This document shows positions 29,816 to 37,754 of a stretch of 64,000 bases of DNA, in pieces. This stretch comes from Devosia lacusdianchii. Its GTDB lineage: Bacteria; Pseudomonadota; Alphaproteobacteria; Rhizobiales; Devosiaceae. Numbering within the stretch: the first letter of the stretch is position 1; each line of letters begins with the position of its first letter. The notes beneath the pieces are model-generated. The model saw nothing but the letters and a program-made list of their open reading frames with translations, was not told the DNA's origin and made no database searches. The position numbers and the translations under genes were made by a program. The stretch is from positions 1,240,001-1,304,000 of the forward strand of contig NZ_CP092483.1 of NCBI RefSeq assembly GCF_022429625.1, written 5' to 3'.

Positions 29816-30498
29816 TCGGCCAGTTCCAGCGAATTCTGGGTCACACTGTAGCGGCTCAGCGTTTCCAGGAACGTCATGCCGAGCAGGCTCGTATCGAGCG
29901 CATTTTCCTCGGTGACAAAGGCCGGGATACCTTTACGCGCAATGCCCCCAACCTCGATACGGGCCAGGTTCACCCGCGCCGCGCGCCCGGTGCCGTTGGC
30001 TGTCGAAACCGGGATGGTGAAGCGTAGATTGTCCGTATCGATGCCCGCCGCTTTGGCGTCGGCGATGGTCAGCACGACGGCCGTTGCGCCGGTGTCGAAG
30101 ATCATGGGCGTGGTGTGGCCGTTGACGGTCGCATTGATCTCGAAATGGCCGCCAATGCCGCGCCGGAACGTCGCCGTGCCCTGCTCGGCATCCACCATCG
30201 CCACGCCCGGCTGCAACTCGCCCGCCACCCGGCCAGCCACGCCGACGATCTCGTCACGATAGGCATAAGTCAGCGCCGCCACCCCGAAAATGCCGACCCA
30301 GAGCAGGATGCTGGTCAGCAGCTCCGATGCTTTGCGCCGACGCGTGAACAGGCCACCGGCAAAGACGATGAGAATGACCAATAGCGGAATGAGCTGCGCC
30401 GTCTGGTTTTGGGTCAGGCCAACCAGGCTGCCGGCGTCGGCGCTGATCAGCAGCGCCAGCCCGACTGCGATAAGCAGCGCAATGCCGATGAAGATCAT
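29812..30498 (-). CDS. Membrane-anchored retropepsin-like aspartic protease (TIGR02281 family, clan AA)
   Basis: The 228-residue protein has two or three N-terminal membrane helices (about 2-20, 30-48, 60-78) followed by a single retropepsin-like domain. The active-site motif is IFDTGATAVVLT (Asp near residue 134), preceded by HFEINATVNGHTTPM and followed by the flap-like AGIDTDNL region and SLLGMTFLETL near the end. Such proteins act as dimers facing the periplasm; their substrate is not established. It is common in Hyphomicrobiales. Confidence 0.9.
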   Translation of the reverse strand: MIFIGIALLIAVGLALLISADAGSLVGLTQNQTAQLIPLLVILIVFAGGLFTRRRKASELLTSILLWVGIFGVAALTYAYRDEIVGVAGRVAGELQPGVAMVDAEQGTATFRRGIGGHFEINATVNGHTTPMIFDTGATAVVLTIADAKAAGIDTDNLRFTIPVSTANGTGRAARVNLARIEVGGIARKGIPAFVTEENALDTSLLGMTFLETLSRYSVTQNSLELAD

Positions 30499-30578
30499 GG
30501 TCTGCGCCTTTGCTAAATGCCTCGCTCATTCCTCGATAAAGGCATTGCGCGCGGCAATTTCAAGGCCAATCCGCACCC

Positions 30579-31421
30579 TCAGACGAAAGGTAGCAGAGCC
30601 GTGAGCACGGCGACTTCGGCCAACGCGCCCAAAGCGCCGATCAGGTCACCGGTCTGCCCGCCCACCAGTCGGCGGCAAGTCGCCGTCCATCCCGCGATGA
30701 CCGCGGCCGCGAGCAGCACCGCGAGGCCAATGGCGACGAGGTTGGTTGCCGGCGCTCCCAGCACGAACAGCAGCACGGCGGCGAACACCGCGCCCACAGC
30801 GAATCCGGCGGGGGACAATGCGCCCGCTGTCGCCGCGGCGCCATTAGTCCGGGCCGGTGGCAGCGCCACTGCCAGCCACAGGGCGCCGGAGCGGCCGACA
30901 ATGCTGGCAGCCAGCCACACCGCCGCAGCAGCCAAGGGATTGATCGCGGCCGCGGCGCCCAAAGCCGTCACCCGCAGCAGGATGAACAGGCTCAGCGCCG
31001 CAACGCCGTAGGTGCCGTGCCGGCTATCCTTCATGATCTCCAGCCGGCGTTCGACCGTCTGCCCGCCGAATAACCCATCGGCCGCATCGGCCAATGCGTC
31101 GTCGGCCATGGCACCGGTGGCGATCACCATGGCCGCCACGGCCAGGGCAGCGGCGAAGTAGGTGGGCAGCCCGATCAGCGTCGCGCCGATCAGCAGCAGA
31201 GCCGGCCCGATGCCGATAGCCACGCTCGCCAGCGGCAACGCCATGGCAATGCGGCCCAGCTCCGGCGGCTGATGGGGCGACGATCCCGTTGGCAGCCGCG
31301 AGAAGAACCGCAATGCCATGATGAAGTCGTCCTTGAGCCCGATCCCACCTGTGGCCGGGGCCGGGCGACTGGGATCGAGTGCATCGGCGCTGATGGCGTC
31401 CCTGGGCTGCTCTTCGGTCAA
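30579..31421 (-). CDS. cobS: Adenosylcobinamide-GDP ribazoletransferase (cobalamin synthase)
   Basis: CobS joins adenosylcobinamide-GDP and alpha-ribazole (phosphate) in the last steps of cobalamin synthesis in the inner membrane. The 280 residues have a cytoplasmic start, the conserved MALRFFSRLPTG, then multiple helices and the metal-binding DDALADAADGLFGG loop. That is followed by RRLEIMKDSRHGTYGVAAL, the hallmark of the family. It is divergent from cobT, which makes its alpha-ribazole phosphate substrate; the 63-bp gap must hold both promoters. I see no cobalamin riboswitch in so short a gap. Confidence 0.95.
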   Translation of the reverse strand: MTEEQPRDAISADALDPSRPAPATGGIGLKDDFIMALRFFSRLPTGSSPHQPPELGRIAMALPLASVAIGIGPALLLIGATLIGLPTYFAAALAVAAMVIATGAMADDALADAADGLFGGQTVERRLEIMKDSRHGTYGVAALSLFILLRVTALGAAAAINPLAAAAVWLAASIVGRSGALWLAVALPPARTNGAAATAGALSPAGFAVGAVFAAVLLFVLGAPATNLVAIGLAVLLAAAVIAGWTATCRRLVGGQTGDLIGALGALAEVAVLTALLPFV

Positions 31422-31484
31422 TTGCTTTTGGCCTCGTTCTACGCAACAAGTCGCCAGCTTTTATCACAGCATTCCGGACCCGCC

Positions 31485-32507
31485 ATGCCCTCGCTCAATC
31501 CCGCCTATGCCGATGTCATCGAGCTTCTGACCATCGTGCCTGATGGCGATGAGTCGGCCGTCATGGCGGTGCGGCAACGCGATGCGCAGTTGACCAAACC
31601 CGCCGGTTCTCTGGGCGCGCTCGAAGGGCTCGTGGAGTTCCTCGCGCGCTGGCAGGGCAGGGCGCGTCCGCGTCTCGACAATCCCATGGTCACCATTTTC
31701 GCCGGCAATCACGGCGTGACGGATCAGGGCGTGTCCGCCTTTCCGCGCGAGGTAACCGCGCAGATGGTCGCCAATTTCACCAATGGCGGCGCCGCGATCT
31801 CCCAGATTTGCGCTCTGCATGAAATCAACCTGCGGGTGTTCGAGCTGGCACTGGAACTGCCGACTGGCGACATCACCCAGGAAGCCGCGCTCGACGACAA
31901 GATGTGCGCCGCCACCATCGCCTACGGCATGGAAGCCATTGCCGGCAAACCCGACCTGATCTGCATCGGCGAAATGGGCATCGGCAACACCACCGTCGCT
32001 GCAGCCGTCTACGCCGCCCTCTATGGCGGTACCGGCGCCGATTGGGTGGGCCGCGGCACCGGCGTCGATGATGCTGGCCTGGCGCGCAAGGCCGACGCCG
32101 TCGATCGCGCTTTGGCCCGGCATGCCGGTGACCTCGACCACCCGCTCGGTATCCTTGCTCGGCTGGGCGGGCGCGAAATCGCCGCTATGCTTGGTGCTCT
32201 GCTGGCCGCCCGCCACCAGAAGGTGCCTGTCATCGTCGATGGCTTCGTTGCCACCGCGGCCGCTGCCATCGCCCACGCGGTCAATCCGCAGGCGATCGAC
32301 CACTGCATTTTCGCCCATGTGTCGGCGGAGTCCGGTCATGCCCGCGCGCTCGCGGCCATGGACCAGAAGGGCTTGCTCGATCTCGGGATGCGGCTGGGCG
32401 AGGGGAGCGGCGCGGCGCTGGCCGCGGTGCTCGCCAAGACGGCTTTGCATCTCCACAACAACATGGCCACGTTCGAAAGCGCCGCCGTCAGCGGCAAGGA
32501 AGCCTAG
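31485..32507 (+). CDS. cobT: Nicotinate-nucleotide--dimethylbenzimidazole phosphoribosyltransferase
   Basis: CobT activates 5,6-dimethylbenzimidazole to alpha-ribazole 5-phosphate, the lower ligand of cobalamin. ATG 31485 gives 340 residues, the usual length; the upstream in-frame ATG at 31272 lies inside cobS and is rejected. Motifs are KPAGSLGALEGLVEFLA, FAGNHGVTDQGVSAFP, IGEMGIGNTTVAAAV, TGVDDAGLARKADAVD, LGGREIAAM and VDGFVATAAA, with the catalytic Glu region at the C-terminus (LGEGSGAALA). It is divergent from cobS. The last 4 bp overlap the convergent HD-GYP gene. Confidence 0.96.
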   Translation: MPSLNPAYADVIELLTIVPDGDESAVMAVRQRDAQLTKPAGSLGALEGLVEFLARWQGRARPRLDNPMVTIFAGNHGVTDQGVSAFPREVTAQMVANFTNGGAAISQICALHEINLRVFELALELPTGDITQEAALDDKMCAATIAYGMEAIAGKPDLICIGEMGIGNTTVAAAVYAALYGGTGADWVGRGTGVDDAGLARKADAVDRALARHAGDLDHPLGILARLGGREIAAMLGALLAARHQKVPVIVDGFVATAAAAIAHAVNPQAIDHCIFAHVSAESGHARALAAMDQKGLLDLGMRLGEGSGAALAAVLAKTALHLHNNMATFESAAVSGKEA

Positions 32508-33577
32508 GCCGCTTTCGGTGTCATGATCCGGCCGAGCTCGCGCACCAGGCTGGTCTCGAGCTTGCCGGCGGCAGCCATGGCATTGAGGATGACCATGGCC
32601 TGCACCGGGCTTTTCGGTTCCTTGTAGCTGCGGCGTTCGATCAATGCGGAATAGATGTCGCAGATCGTGATGATCCGCGTCAGGTCATCGATCTCGCTGC
32701 CACTGAGCCCGTCCGGATATCCCGTACCATCGAGAAATTCGTGATGGTGACGCACGCTGCGGAGCGCATCGGGGCTGATCGTGCTCGACGCCGCCAGATA
32801 GTTGTAGCCGGTGACCGGGTGCATGCGCACGATGGCCATTTCCTCTGGCGTCAATGCGGTGGGCTTGTCGAGCAGCTCGATGGGCACCACTGCCTTTCCG
32901 ATATCATGCAACAGGCCCGCCACGGTCAGCCTGACGACATCACGCCGCGCCATTCCTGCCCTGCTGGCAAACGCCGCGGCCACACCCGTCACCAGCATGC
33001 AGTGCTGAAACGTGCCGACATGGTAGCCCTTGACCGTCGCTAGCCAGTCATCGACGCCGAGTTCGGACACCGCTTCGGCGATCTGCCCGCTCGCGTTGAG
33101 CACGCTGGTGGTATCGAGCGGCGCATTTTCCGTCATCGAGCGGAAGCTTTGGTCGAGCGCCTCCACACCGGCCTCGATGGATCGCGCTACCGCTTCGTCG
33201 TCGATCCGCGCCGTGCTGACGCCGAAGTGCTTGCGGATGGCGGCATTGATCTCGGATGCTTTGGCCGGACGCGGCAGGGTCATGTCGGCCCCGAGCACGC
33301 TGGCGTGGACGGTGGTGACGCGGCTATCCGGATCGACGATGAACAGCCTGCAGCCGCCACCGCGCCTTAGCAGCACACCTTTGAGCTTGCGGACGAGGTC
33401 GATCCGCCGAAGGTCGACATCAAAGATCATGCTGGGGTCATGGGCGAGGTAACCGGCGCCGAATGCATCGATATGCACCGGCTCGGCCCCTAAGCTCTTG
33501 GCCAGGGCGGAAATTCGCGCGTCGGCGACTCGGTCCGTGACAAGCAACAAGCCGCCATGCCGTAGTTGATCGAGCAC
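32504..33577 (-). CDS. HD-GYP domain protein with a receiver-like N-terminus (probable c-di-GMP phosphodiesterase)
   Basis: The 357-residue protein has an N-terminal region of about 125 residues that folds like a response-regulator receiver but lacks a clear DD pocket. A spacer follows, then a C-terminal HD-GYP domain (about 170-350). The HD pair is His224-Asp225 in LLHDIGKAVV; HHEFLDGTGYPDGLSG carries the HHE and GYP signatures, and ICDIYSAL follows. This class hydrolyses c-di-GMP to GMP. It is read in the same direction as the sensor kinase at 33652-35178, which lies upstream of it; a shared transcript is possible. Confidence 0.9.
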   Translation of the reverse strand: MLDQLRHGGLLLVTDRVADARISALAKSLGAEPVHIDAFGAGYLAHDPSMIFDVDLRRIDLVRKLKGVLLRRGGGCRLFIVDPDSRVTTVHASVLGADMTLPRPAKASEINAAIRKHFGVSTARIDDEAVARSIEAGVEALDQSFRSMTENAPLDTTSVLNASGQIAEAVSELGVDDWLATVKGYHVGTFQHCMLVTGVAAAFASRAGMARRDVVRLTVAGLLHDIGKAVVPIELLDKPTALTPEEMAIVRMHPVTGYNYLAASSTISPDALRSVRHHHEFLDGTGYPDGLSGSEIDDLTRIITICDIYSALIERRSYKEPKSPVQAMVILNAMAAAGKLETSLVRELGRIMTPKAA

Positions 33578-33651
33578 ATGGCCCTCCCTGACGCAGGATC
33601 AATGTAGCGCCGGGAGTATTGTTGCAAAGCTAATTTTATTGCGATGTGGGA

Positions 33652-35178
33652 CTAACCGGCTTCGGAATAGATCTCGAGGCGGTTTTTCTTCTCGACGACA
33701 GGCGCCAGCGCATCCATGACACGGGCGCGCGGGAATGTAGCGATCACTTCGGTACCAAACCTGAGCTTGCTGAAGAGATCGAACCGGCCCTGATGCAGTT
33801 CCATGATTTTCTGCACGATGGGAAGACCCAGGCCCGCGCCCTGTTCGGCAGTCTTCTGCGCCAGCGAGCCCTGGCCGAACGAGGAGAGCACCGTCGCGAT
33901 TTCGTCTTCGGGGATGCCCGGACCGTTGTCCTTGACCGAAACCAATTGGCCGCCGTCGCCGCTGCGCGTCACCAGTAGCACGACCTTGCCCTGCTGCGGT
34001 GTGAACTTGATCGCGTTGCTGAGCAGGTTCAGCACGACCTGGCGGATAGCGCGTTCGTCACCCCAGAGCCGGGGCAGGTTGTTGCCGACAGTGAAGACCA
34101 GCTCGATGCCCTTGGCCTTGGCGCGCAATTCCATCATACGACGGCAGTCTTCGGCGATGTCCACCAGCGACACCACTTCCTCATTGAGCTCATACTTGCC
34201 CGCCTCGATGCGGCTGAGGTCGAGAAGCTCGTTGATGAGGTTGAGCAGGTGCTGCCCGCTGCCGTGGATATCGCCGGCATACTCTTTGTATTGCGGCACC
34301 TGATGCGGCCCCAGCAGCTCCGATTTCAGCACCTCGGAGAAGCCGATAATGGCGTTGAGCGGCGTGCGCAGCTCATGACTCATCGTCGCCAGGAACTGCG
34401 ACTTGGCAATATTAGCCTGCTCGGCATGCCGGCGAGCCTCGTCCGACATATGCCGCGCTTCCTCAAGCTCGTTGATAAGCGCGTCCTTTTCGCCCTGGTA
34501 GGTGATGGTGCCAAGCTTTGAGGCATGCAGCTGACGCGCCAGGTAAACGAAGAAGATCTCGCCGCACACCGCCACCGCCGCCAGCGTGTAATTCAGCGTG
34601 CCGCCCAGCGCGATCAGGTTGGCGGTCACCGTCGCGGTCACCGGCATCGTGCTCATCAGCGTTGCGGGCGGAAGCGCATTGGTCGCCACCGCATTGGCGG
34701 CGACGGCAACCAGCACCATGGCGAACATGACTGGCGTCAGCGTGTCCGGGTTCGAAACCAGGGTGAATAGCGCCAGCAACGACCATGACAGACCATAAAG
34801 CGTCTCGCCGGCGACGAAGCTGCGCGTCCATTGCTCGGCATTGAATTTGGCCGGATCGCTGCGCTTGAAGCGCTGCGCCATCAGCACCACGATCAGGAGG
34901 CTCAGCACCACCATGCCGGCCCACAGCGAGGTGAACACCGGCGGCACCCAGAATGTCGCGACAATAGCGAGAATCGCCACGATCGCCGCCATTGGCAATG
35001 CTGCGGCCAGGCGCGACTCGGCGTAGTCGTGCATCAGTTCGAAATCGAACGAAGCGCGGGTGCCGGAGCTGGAGGTGAGGCGTTGACGGGCGTCGAGCAC
35101 CGTTTTCTGCGCCGAGCGCTTTCCATCGCGTCCCATTTGCGAACGGACGTCATCGGTGACAACCGGCTGGGACGGCAT
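33652..35178 (-). CDS. Membrane sensor histidine kinase (HisKA, HATPase)
   Basis: The 508 residues contain about six membrane helices between roughly 50 and 215, then a coiled coil (EARHMSDEARRHAEQANIAKS). A HisKA box MSHELRTPLNAIIGF follows with His268, then a HATPase domain (N box NLLSNAIKF, G1 DNGPGIP, G2 GAGLGLPIV). The phosphotransfer region is of the PleC/DivJ type common in alphaproteobacteria. The HD-GYP gene lies 74 bp downstream in the same direction, suggesting a link to c-di-GMP control. No periplasmic sensor domain is visible, so sensing may be through the membrane part. Confidence 0.92.
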   Translation of the reverse strand: MPSQPVVTDDVRSQMGRDGKRSAQKTVLDARQRLTSSSGTRASFDFELMHDYAESRLAAALPMAAIVAILAIVATFWVPPVFTSLWAGMVVLSLLIVVLMAQRFKRSDPAKFNAEQWTRSFVAGETLYGLSWSLLALFTLVSNPDTLTPVMFAMVLVAVAANAVATNALPPATLMSTMPVTATVTANLIALGGTLNYTLAAVAVCGEIFFVYLARQLHASKLGTITYQGEKDALINELEEARHMSDEARRHAEQANIAKSQFLATMSHELRTPLNAIIGFSEVLKSELLGPHQVPQYKEYAGDIHGSGQHLLNLINELLDLSRIEAGKYELNEEVVSLVDIAEDCRRMMELRAKAKGIELVFTVGNNLPRLWGDERAIRQVVLNLLSNAIKFTPQQGKVVLLVTRSGDGGQLVSVKDNGPGIPEDEIATVLSSFGQGSLAQKTAEQGAGLGLPIVQKIMELHQGRFDLFSKLRFGTEVIATFPRARVMDALAPVVEKKNRLEIYSEAG

Positions 35179-35344
35179 GGAAACTCGTTACTCGTTACTA
35201 GATACTGCGAACCGAAAACGCGTTCGCGATGCTCAAGGCAAAACTCTAGCGACAGCGTAGTTAACGGGTGGTGAAATCCTGCGTCGACAAGTCTACCGAA
35301 CCAGCATCTTTTCCGGTCGCACCGGCGCCCTCCTGGCCATCATC

Positions 35345-35836
35345 GTGTTGGCGGCGCTGGCAGTGGTCGCCGCGCGCCTCGACCCGCCGCCACCGCCTGT
35401 GGCGGGCAATGCCCGCGCCAGCGACGGCGACAGCTTCCGGCTGGGCGATGACCGCGTCCGGCTCCTGGGTCTCGACGCGCCTGAGCTCGCCCAGCAATGC
35501 GATGCCGAGGATGGCGGGCAGTGGCCCTGCGGGCGTGCCGCCCGCGATCGCATGGCGGCGCTGCTGTCCTCCGGGCCGGTGGATTGCCGGCCCGAAGACA
35601 ATGACCAATATGGACGGCTTCTCGCCTATTGCACCGCCGGTGGACGCGACCTTGGGGCAGTCATGGTCAGCGAGGGCCTGGCCATTTCTTCGGGTTCCTA
35701 CTGGAGCGAGGAGGCCGACGCCCGCGCCGCCCGGCGTGGCATCTGGGCCGGTGGCTTCGACACGCCGCGCAGCTGGCGCGACGACCACCCGCGTCCACAG
35801 GGCGCCTGGGGGTTTCTGTCCGCCATCGGGCTCTAG
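35345..35836 (+). CDS. Thermonuclease-family (SNase-like) protein, start uncertain
   Basis: The nuclease core starts at ARASDGDSFRLGDDRVRLLGLDAPEL. The Arg and Glu of RLLGLDAPE and the Arg of QYGRLLAYC match the three catalytic residues of staphylococcal nuclease. The Cys residues QQC, WPC, DC and YC resemble secreted alphaproteobacterial members. GTG 35345 is the first conventional start but cuts through a hydrophobic helix. The frame is open back to a TAG at 35258, and a CTG at 35279 would give a complete TGALLAIIVLAALAVVAARL anchor. It is probably membrane-anchored or exported. Confidence 0.82.
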   Translation: MLAALAVVAARLDPPPPPVAGNARASDGDSFRLGDDRVRLLGLDAPELAQQCDAEDGGQWPCGRAARDRMAALLSSGPVDCRPEDNDQYGRLLAYCTAGGRDLGAVMVSEGLAISSGSYWSEEADARAARRGIWAGGFDTPRSWRDDHPRPQGAWGFLSAIGL

Positions 35837-35855
35837 GTTAACGCTGGGTAAAATC

Positions 35856-35921
35856 CGGCCGTTAGAGTTGGTTCGCGCAAGATTATTGCTAACTACGGCC
35901 GGCTGTGGCAGTTAGACAGCC
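35856..35921 (+). terminator. Double hairpin after the thermonuclease gene
   Basis: Two stems lie back to back. CCGGCCGT (35856-35863) pairs with ACGGCCGG (35895-35902), and GGCTGT (35901-35906) pairs with ACAGCC (35916-35921). A GGTTTTTTG run follows at about 35932-35940. It may end the upstream transcript or lie in the leader of the Lrp gene. Confidence 0.45.
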
Positions 35922-35974
35922 GATTTGGGGATGGTTTTTTGCCATTCTTGGAAATCTGATCTCGCGGGGGCGAT

Positions 35975-36460
35975 ATGGCATTGGACAAGATAGATCGCAA
36001 AATTCTGACGCTTTTGCAGAAGGATGCCACCATGCCGGTGGCTGAGATCGGTCGCAAGGTTGGCCTGTCCACTACCCCATGCTGGCGTCGCATTCAGAAG
36101 ATGGAAGAAGACGGAGTCATCCAGCGCCGCGTCGCCGTGCTCGATCCGGCCAAGGTCAATGTCGGCGTCACCGTCTTCGTTTCGGTCAAGACTAATGAAC
36201 ACAACGACGCCTGGATGCGGAAGTTCTCCAGCGTCATCGACGAATTTCCCGAGGTCGTGGAATTCTACCGCATGAGCGGGGAGGTTGATTACCTGATGCG
36301 CGTCGTGGTGCCCGATATCGGCGCCTACGATTCCTTCTACAAAAAGCTCATCAGCAAGATCAATCTGACCGATGTGAGCTCGGCCTTCGCCATGGGCCAG
36401 ATCAAGTACACCACGGCCCTGCCACTCGATTTCGCCATCGTGGTCGACGACGACAAGTAA
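35975..36460 (+). CDS. Lrp/AsnC-family transcriptional regulator
   Basis: The 161-residue regulator starts ALDKIDRKILTLLQKDATMPVAEIGRKVGLS, a classic AsnC helix-turn-helix, followed by TPCWRRIQKMEEDGVI. The RAM ligand-binding domain follows (VEFYRMSGEVDYLMRVVVPDIGAYDSFY). Such proteins usually control amino-acid metabolism or transport genes, often nearby. Here the next genes (VOC protein, ChbG-type deacetylase) follow in the same direction with short gaps, so they may share a transcript. The ligand is unknown. Confidence 0.94.
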   Translation: MALDKIDRKILTLLQKDATMPVAEIGRKVGLSTTPCWRRIQKMEEDGVIQRRVAVLDPAKVNVGVTVFVSVKTNEHNDAWMRKFSSVIDEFPEVVEFYRMSGEVDYLMRVVVPDIGAYDSFYKKLISKINLTDVSSAFAMGQIKYTTALPLDFAIVVDDDK

Positions 36461-36476
36461 GCTTCGGAGAACGGTC

Positions 36477-36878
36477 ATGCTGCGCGGTTTCGAACATGTG
36501 GGCATGACTTCAGGCAATCTCGACCGGACCATTGCCTTCTACTGCGATCTGCTTGGACTGCGGCTGGCCCTGCGGAAGCCCGCCGCCAAGGGCGAACTGG
36601 CCTTCCTTGATGCCGGCGGCGGCATGCTGGAGATTTTCGCTCCCGCATCGGCCATCGACCGCTCGCGCGACGTCCCGCCGGCCGAGGCCGGCATGCGCCA
36701 CCTCACCTTCGCCTTCGACGATGTCGACGCCATGATTGGCAAGCTGGAGGCCGCGGGCGTCGAGGTTGTCGAACGCCCGCGCGATGCCTACAACACCGAG
36801 ATGATGCGCCGCGTGGCCTTCGTCCGTGATCCCGACGGCATCATCGTCGAACTCATCGAGCGCGCCGAAGGCCGCTGA
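36477..36878 (+). CDS. VOC (glyoxalase/bleomycin resistance/dioxygenase) superfamily protein
   Basis: The 133-residue single-domain protein carries paired beta-alpha-beta-beta-beta modules: GFEHVGMTSGNLDRTIAFYCDLLGLRL near the start (His metal ligand in EHVG) and MRHLTFAFDDVDAMIGKLEAAGVEV in the second half. The terminal FVRDPDGIIVELIE carries the usual metal-ligand Glu. The family includes lactoylglutathione lyase and dioxygenases; nothing fixes the substrate. It starts 16 bp after the Lrp gene. Confidence 0.9.
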   Translation: MLRGFEHVGMTSGNLDRTIAFYCDLLGLRLALRKPAAKGELAFLDAGGGMLEIFAPASAIDRSRDVPPAEAGMRHLTFAFDDVDAMIGKLEAAGVEVVERPRDAYNTEMMRRVAFVRDPDGIIVELIERAEGR

Positions 36879-36899
36879 TCCAGTCCGAGGACCAACCCG

Positions 36900-37739
36900 A
36901 TGACCGAAGCGTCAGCCGCTCCAACTCTTGTTGTCCATCACGACGATCTCGGCGCCAGCCACAGTGCGAACAAGGCTTTCGTCGAGCTATGCGACCTGGG
37001 CGTTGTCACCAGCGGCTCGGTGATGGTGCCCTGTCCCTGGTTCCCCGAAATGGCCGACATTTCGCGAGAGCGACCAGACCTCGATATTGGCGTCCATCTG
37101 ACGCTGACCGCGGAGTTTCCCGGCTTCCGCTGGCGCCCGCTCACCGGCGTCTCGGGCAATGGCCTGACCGACAGCGACGGCTTCATGTGGCGGGATGTTC
37201 CCGAAGCGCGCAACGCTGACCGCCAAGCCGTCGCGGCTGAGCTTCGCGCGCAGATTATCGCGGCCCTCGACGCTGGTATCGACGTCACCCACCTCGACTC
37301 TCACATGGGTACCACCTGGCAGCCCGAATATGTCGATATCTACGTCGCCCTCGGCGAGGAGTTCCGCCTGCCGGTATTGCTCGCCCGTGACGTCGGCAAT
37401 ATGGCGCCGGAAGGCACTGATTTCGCGCCTCAATTCGATCGGCTGGTCGCACGCGGCAATCCCGATTTCCAGCGCTTCGTTACCACGCCATTCGGCAATC
37501 TTGCGCCGGATGCGGCAAACTATGCCGAGATTTTCAGTCAGGTCGGGCCAGGTTTGAACTGGGGTGGCTTCCATTTCGCGGCGCCCGGCGACATCGAGCT
37601 CTATTCCGACGACGCGCCAACCCGCATCGGCGAATACGACGTCTTCCGCTCCGGTCGCGCGAAGGAATTGCTCGACGCCGCGGGCATCGAACTCATCGGC
37701 ATGCGCAGCCTCCGCGACGCGATGCGGGCGCGTGGCTGA
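36900..37739 (+). CDS. ChbG/HpnK (YdjC)-family carbohydrate deacetylase
   Basis: The 279-residue protein matches the YdjC-like deacetylase fold. VVHHDDLGASHSANKAF carries the Asp-Asp metal pair, DIGVHLTLTAEFP the metal His of strand 3, and THLDSHMGT the next His pair. The C-terminal part has NWGGFHFA. Characterised members deacetylate chitobiose 6-phosphate or hopanoid and sugar amides. The substrate here is unknown. It is downstream of the VOC gene by 21 bp, probably in the same operon as the Lrp regulator. Confidence 0.88.
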   Translation: MTEASAAPTLVVHHDDLGASHSANKAFVELCDLGVVTSGSVMVPCPWFPEMADISRERPDLDIGVHLTLTAEFPGFRWRPLTGVSGNGLTDSDGFMWRDVPEARNADRQAVAAELRAQIIAALDAGIDVTHLDSHMGTTWQPEYVDIYVALGEEFRLPVLLARDVGNMAPEGTDFAPQFDRLVARGNPDFQRFVTTPFGNLAPDAANYAEIFSQVGPGLNWGGFHFAAPGDIELYSDDAPTRIGEYDVFRSGRAKELLDAAGIELIGMRSLRDAMRARG

Positions 37740-37754
37740 TCGCGCCATGGGCCA

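Noticed and set aside
31272..31484. Upstream start for cobT inside cobS
   Set aside because: It would be antisense to the cobS coding region; the ATG at 31485 fits family length.
31422..31484. Cobalamin riboswitch between cobS and cobT
   Set aside because: The gap is 63 bp, too short for the aptamer, and no B12-box-like sequence was seen.
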